Source: RUG760 sp045642205 (GTDB taxonomy: Bacteria > Bacillota > Clostridia > Lachnospirales > Bianqueaceae). Taken from it: 10,203 nucleotides of DNA. A program made the translations under genes and the position numbers. The stretch's first letter is position 1. Each line of letters opens with the position of its first letter. Positions 7,438 through 10,203 of this stretch are shown piece after piece. Where the stretch lies: assembly GCA_045642205.1 (NCBI GenBank), contig JAZUIK010000204.1, positions 1-10,203 of the forward strand. The letters run 5' to 3'. The notes under the pieces are model-generated. The model had not been told where the DNA came from. It worked only from the letters and a program-made list of their open reading frames with translations, and did no database searches.

Positions 7438-7555
7438 TTATTTCTTCTTCTTGTCGGCCTTTTTATCGGCTTTCTTATCTGCTTTCTTGTCAGACTTGTC
7501 TTTAGCCTTTTTCTCTGCCTTTTCAGCTTTCTTATCGGCCTTCTTATCACTCTTT
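7438..7555 (-). repeat. Imperfect 12-bp tandem repeats encoding a DKKA lysine-rich tail
   Basis: The last 38 codons of the transporter gene consist largely of degenerate 12-bp units encoding Asp-Lys-Lys-Ala. On the plus strand they read as variants of ATCGGCTTTCTT. Residues 642-679 contain 20 lysines; the rest are Asp, Glu, Ala and Ser. Such repeats can change length by slippage. Confidence 0.75.
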
Positions 7556-9477
7556 GAAGTGGTGGAAAGGATTACACTGGAAGCATCTTCAAGAGAAGCG
7601 GGCTTCAGGAGTTCTTCAACATTTTCGCCGACACTGGCAAGGTATTCCAGATCACGTTTTTTCTTCTGCTGAGCCAACTCTTCTTCGACCGTGGTCAGGT
7701 TCTGGACGGGTACCAGGTACATCTGGGAGAAGTTCTGATACTGATCTGCATATTCTCCGGATTCTTTCTTGTGCTGAGAATTCAGATAAGAATGTGTATC
7801 GAAGTTTGCCTTAGTAGAACGGGAACGGATAGAGTGGATAGCGACGTTGGAACAGTGATCGGAAATTCGTTCTGCACTGTTCAGATATTCCATCAAAGAA
7901 ATACCGGCCTGAACGGAACAGAGGTTGTTTTTGAGTCGCTCGATATGACGAGAGGAGATGGTCTCCTTAAGAGAATCGATAACCTGCTCCAGAGGTTCGA
8001 CCTGAGAAGCGATGTAGAAGTCTCTGGTCTCAAATGCCTGAACAGTCAGATCCAGGATGTTGTGGATCGCATTGTTCATCTGCTCCATTTCCTGGAGAGC
8101 GATATCGGAGAAGGAAAGGTTGTTTTCCTGGTTGTAGATGATCATATCGTAGATATTATCGCAGTAATCACCGATACGTTCGAAGTCTCCGACGGAACGA
8201 AGGATCTCATTCATTTCAAGGTTAGCGTTGGTTCCCTGAGGATCGATACGGACCAGATAGTCACTGATCTTGGATTCAGCTGTATCCAGGAAGTTCTCGT
8301 TTTCTTCGTATATAGCTAACTTATCGTTATCGATCTCGCCACCGGTAGCAACAAAGTCAGAAACGATGTCAAAGTTTTCGCGTGCTGCGTATCCCATCTG
8401 GATGGTTACCTTACGAGCGGCATCCATTGCGATCATAGGAGTCTTAAGCAGCAGATCGTCCAGCTGATCAACACGGTGATGCTTGGTCTTGGTAGCGTCA
8501 TCGGGGATAACCTTCTGTGCCAGCTTCGCTAAAACAGTAGAGAAGGGAAGAAGGAGGATGGCTGTAGCGAAATTAAACAATGTATGGAAGTCTGCGATAT
8601 TACCACGATTAACAGCGGTAGTCCAGAATGAGAAGTGGACAAAACTGTTGATGAGATAAAGGGCTCCTCCGAGGATTGCAACACCAAGTACGTTGAACAA
8701 GGTGTGGATCAAAGCAAGTCTCTTGGAATCTTTGGAAGCACCGATACATCCGAGAAGAACGGTACTGCATTTACCGATATTCTGTCCAAGGATGATCGGG
8801 ATCGCTACGCTCCAGCTAAGTGCACCTGTGGAGGACAACGCCTGCAGGATACCGACGGAAGCGGAAGAACTTTGGATGATCGTTGTAACAGCGACACCAA
8901 CAAGAATACCGACAAAGGGATTGCTGAACATGGTAAAGAGGCCAACGAAAGCGGGGTTATCTCTCAGAGGAGAGATGGTGCTTTCCATGGTGTTCATACC
9001 AAAGAACAGGATACCCAATCCAAGAAGTACATAAGCAACAGAGTTGAAACGCTTCTTCTTAGATTTGATGAATACCAGTACGACAGTACCGTATGCGATC
9101 AATAAAGAAGCGAAAGAGGAGGGCTTTAACATGGTCAGGATGATGTTACCCTCAGCCAGATCTCCTAAACGAAGGATCTGACCGGTGATAGTAGAACCGA
9201 TGTTAGCACCAAAGGCTACGGGAATAGCCTGGGAAAGTCCCATGATGTTTGCATTGATAAAACCAAGAAGCATGATACAGGTTGCAGCAGAACTCTGAAT
9301 GATCGCAGTAACCGCAGTACCAAGTGCCAGTCCCTTGACACGACTGTTTGTAAGCTTCTCGAGGATTCTTTCCAGTGAGTTACCGGCGATATCCTTTAGT
9401 CCGTCGCCCATCATGCTCATACCATAGAGGAAAAGACCGATGCCGGCGAGTAACTTTAAAATTGACGTAAGTCCCAT
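7438..9477 (-). CDS. Na+/phosphate cotransporter family protein with PhoU-like domain
   Basis: The 679-residue protein has the inverted-repeat core of the NptA/YjbB family. Hydrophobic helices span about 5-320, with the paired signature QSSAA (61-65) and QSSSA (202-206), each followed by a GxNIG motif (GANIG at 90-94, GQNIG at 231-235). These sites bind sodium and phosphate in related carriers. A cytoplasmic PhoU-like helical domain (about 345-560) carries its metal-binding hallmarks DFERIGDY (431-438) and SAERISDH (534-541). The likely role is sodium-coupled phosphate movement tuned by the PhoU domain; E. coli YjbB is thought to export phosphate, so direction is uncertain. The C-terminus ends in an unusual lysine-rich DKKA-repeat tail (642-679). 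AGGAG lies 5 nt before the ATG and a good promoter lies upstream. It is transcribed away from the rRNA operon. Confidence 0.92.
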   Translation of the reverse strand: MGLTSILKLLAGIGLFLYGMSMMGDGLKDIAGNSLERILEKLTNSRVKGLALGTAVTAIIQSSAATCIMLLGFINANIMGLSQAIPVAFGANIGSTITGQILRLGDLAEGNIILTMLKPSSFASLLIAYGTVVLVFIKSKKKRFNSVAYVLLGLGILFFGMNTMESTISPLRDNPAFVGLFTMFSNPFVGILVGVAVTTIIQSSSASVGILQALSSTGALSWSVAIPIILGQNIGKCSTVLLGCIGASKDSKRLALIHTLFNVLGVAILGGALYLINSFVHFSFWTTAVNRGNIADFHTLFNFATAILLLPFSTVLAKLAQKVIPDDATKTKHHRVDQLDDLLLKTPMIAMDAARKVTIQMGYAARENFDIVSDFVATGGEIDNDKLAIYEENENFLDTAESKISDYLVRIDPQGTNANLEMNEILRSVGDFERIGDYCDNIYDMIIYNQENNLSFSDIALQEMEQMNNAIHNILDLTVQAFETRDFYIASQVEPLEQVIDSLKETISSRHIERLKNNLCSVQAGISLMEYLNSAERISDHCSNVAIHSIRSRSTKANFDTHSYLNSQHKKESGEYADQYQNFSQMYLVPVQNLTTVEEELAQQKKKRDLEYLASVGENVEELLKPASLEDASSVILSTTSKSDKKADKKAEKAEKKAKDKSDKKADKKADKKADKKKK

Positions 9478-9496
9478 AATGTCTCCTAATTGTTTC

Positions 9497-9513
9497 TCCG
9501 AGACCTTCTCGGA
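9497..9513 (-). other. Hairpin in the transporter 5' leader
   Basis: A perfect 7-bp stem TCCGAGA/TCTCGGA with a 3-nt loop (AGG on the minus strand) lies in the roughly 60-nt leader, about 10 nt before the ribosome binding site. It could stabilise the mRNA or tune translation; no known riboswitch class is recognisable. Confidence 0.5.
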
Positions 9514-9546
9514 ATTTTGTAAATAGCCAAATTACCGAACATAGTC

Positions 9547-9575
9547 ATTATAGCAAATGGGATATGGAATAACAA
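9547..9575 (-). promoter_or_regulatory. Sigma-A type promoter of the Na/Pi transporter gene
   Basis: On the minus strand TTGTTA (9575-9570) and a perfect TATAAT (9552-9547) are separated by 17 bp. Transcription would start near 9540, about 62 nt before the ATG. I saw no clear Pho-box repeats next to it. Confidence 0.65.
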
Positions 9576-9580
9576 TCAAT

Positions 9581-9799
9581 ATATAAGAGGAAGAGAACGA
9601 AAATAGAACGCTAAATTCGTTTTGTTTGTATCAATACATAGAAAACAAAATACTATATAAAGAAGGACTTGCAAAATGTGGAAATGAAGTGTAATATATT
9701 CATCACCTTCTTTTCGAGAATATTGGATTATGCAATATGCGTAATCAGTAGATTGTTTTTGAATCTCAAAAAAAGATTAAAAAATATATGAAAAGGGTG
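9581..9799 (+). other. AT-rich divergent intergenic region upstream of the rRNA operon
   Basis: This stretch holds no plausible gene. A weak plus-strand promoter candidate, TTGCAA (9669-9674) with a 17-bp spacer and TAATAT (9692-9697), could be an upstream rRNA promoter. A dyad at 9726-9746 (9-bp arms with one G-U pair, 3-nt centre) lies between it and the main promoter. A-rich runs at 9766-9795 resemble an UP element. There is also an AT-only inverted repeat, TTTTGTTT (9620-9627) with AAACAAAA (9643-9650). Confidence 0.4.
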
Positions 9800-9828
9800 T
9801 TGACTTCCTCGTAAACATGAGGTAGAAT
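9800..9828 (+). promoter_or_regulatory. rRNA operon promoter
   Basis: TTGACT (9800-9805) and TAGAAT (9823-9828) are separated by 17 bp and preceded by A-tracts from 9766 that look like an UP element. The predicted start near 9835 lies about 29 nt before the tRNA gene, so tRNA and 16S share one transcript. Confidence 0.82.
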
Positions 9829-9863
9829 ATCATTCGTTCCGCTTGAGAGAGCGAAACAAAAAT

Positions 9864-9937
9864 CTGGGTGTAGCTCAGTTTGGTAGAGCGCTTGAATGGG
9901 GTTCAAGAGGCCGCAGGTTCAACTCCTGTCACCCAGA
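9864..9937 (+). tRNA. tRNA-Pro (anticodon GGG)
   Basis: The 74-nt gene folds into a full cloverleaf. The acceptor is CTGGGTG with CACCCAG and discriminator A. The D stem is GCTC/GAGC, the anticodon stem is CTTGA/TCAAG with loop ATGGGGT (anticodon GGG), and the T stem GCAGG/CCTGT has loop TTCAACT. C1-G72 and A73 agree with proline identity in bacteria. It reads codons CCC and CCU. CCA is not encoded; CTT follows. It lies between the rRNA promoter and 16S, so it is the first gene of the rRNA operon. Confidence 0.95.
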
Positions 9938-9938
9938 C

Positions 9939-9975
9939 TTTGTGATGTAAAGATCACAAACGATCCACGGATCGT
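9939..9975 (+). other. Two hairpins directly downstream of tRNA-Pro
   Basis: An 8-bp stem TTTGTGAT/ATCACAAA (9939-9946 with 9953-9960, 6-nt loop) begins one base after the tRNA discriminator's neighbour. It is followed by a dyad ACGATCC/GGATCGT (9960-9966 with 9969-9975). Neither has a T-tract, so they are not terminators. They are likely processing or spacing structures in the rRNA precursor. Confidence 0.6.
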
Positions 9976-9980
9976 AAGAA

Positions 9981-9990
9981 CTTTGAAAAT
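9981..9990 (+). promoter_or_regulatory. boxA-like antitermination site in the rRNA leader
   Basis: CTTTGAAAAT followed by CGAACA matches the boxA core found in Gram-positive rRNA leaders. NusB/NusE bind this RNA element to prevent premature termination of rRNA transcription. Its position between promoter and 16S is as expected. Confidence 0.65.
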
Positions 9991-10016
9991 CGAACAGTGT
10001 AACATCTGAGAACGAA

Positions 10017-10128
10017 ACTCGTCTCGAAAGAGCGAGTATCGTGAAAGAGATAAGTGTAAAGCAATTTATACTCGATCAATTCACAAAGTAATTTAATGCT
10101 TGTAAAACAGTTCGAAAGAACTGTCAAG
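10017..10128 (+). other. 16S leader with three GNRA-capped hairpins
   Basis: Three stems follow boxA. The first is 10017-10037, 8 bp with one bulged T and a GAAA loop. The second is 10053-10072, 8 bp with one G-U pair and a GCAA loop. The third is 10107-10124, 7 bp with a GAAA loop, extended by CTTG (10099-10102) pairing with CAAG (10125-10128) across a TAAA bulge. They probably guide processing or folding of pre-16S rRNA. Confidence 0.6.
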
Positions 10129-10135
10129 ACAGATC

Positions 10136-10203
<68 letters not shown>

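Noticed and set aside
7771..9105. Plus-strand open frames of 182 and 156 codons
   Set aside because: They are antisense to the Na/Pi-PhoU gene, whose protein motifs are clear. They look like shadows of its codon bias.

Overview
The window looks like ordinary chromosomal DNA from a Gram-positive anaerobe of the Clostridia, probably Lachnospiraceae-like. Four things suggest this: the start of the 16S rRNA gene, strong sigma-A type promoters (TTGACA/TATAAT) and AGGAGG-type ribosome binding sites, a TopB of the Gram-positive DxGREGE type, and a tRNA with no encoded CCA. I see no insertion sequence, phage gene, integrase or CRISPR array. Most of the window is housekeeping, and I found no convincing new multi-gene system.

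Positions 1-2951 (+ strand): the 3' end of a YfhO-family membrane glycosyltransferase gene overlaps by 4 bp a CsbB/GtrB-like polyprenyl-phosphate glycosyltransferase gene. In Bacillus and Listeria this pairing glycosylates a cell-wall polymer such as lipoteichoic acid. The tRNA-guanine transglycosylase gene tgt follows after 11 bp. Positions 2952-3850 (+): yajC and rpsU each have their own near-consensus promoter. rpsU has a leader of about 95 nt that contains a possible 16-codon leader peptide, and it ends at a strong hairpin terminator. Positions 3882-6242 (+): topB, a type IA topoisomerase with two charged, low-complexity insertions, ends at a hairpin terminator that probably also serves the opposing gene.

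Positions 6334-9477 (- strand): two genes are read towards topB. The downstream one (6334-7317) encodes a poorly characterised protein that resembles the 'acyltransferase domain-containing' DUF5596/GNAT_C-like family. The upstream one (7438-9477) is a Na+/phosphate cotransporter-family protein with a PhoU-like domain and an odd lysine-rich DKKA-repeat tail. A minus-strand terminator separates the two.

Positions 9478-10203: an AT-rich divergent intergenic region carries the minus-strand transporter promoter and, on the plus strand, a strong rRNA operon promoter with a possible second one upstream. The first gene of the rRNA operon is tRNA-Pro(GGG). It is followed by a structured leader with a boxA-like antitermination site and three GNRA-capped hairpins, then the first 68 nt of 16S rRNA, cut by the window edge. 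The most distinctive observations are the tRNA-Pro placed before 16S, the ordered leader hairpins, the possible rpsU leader peptide and the lysine-rich transporter tail.
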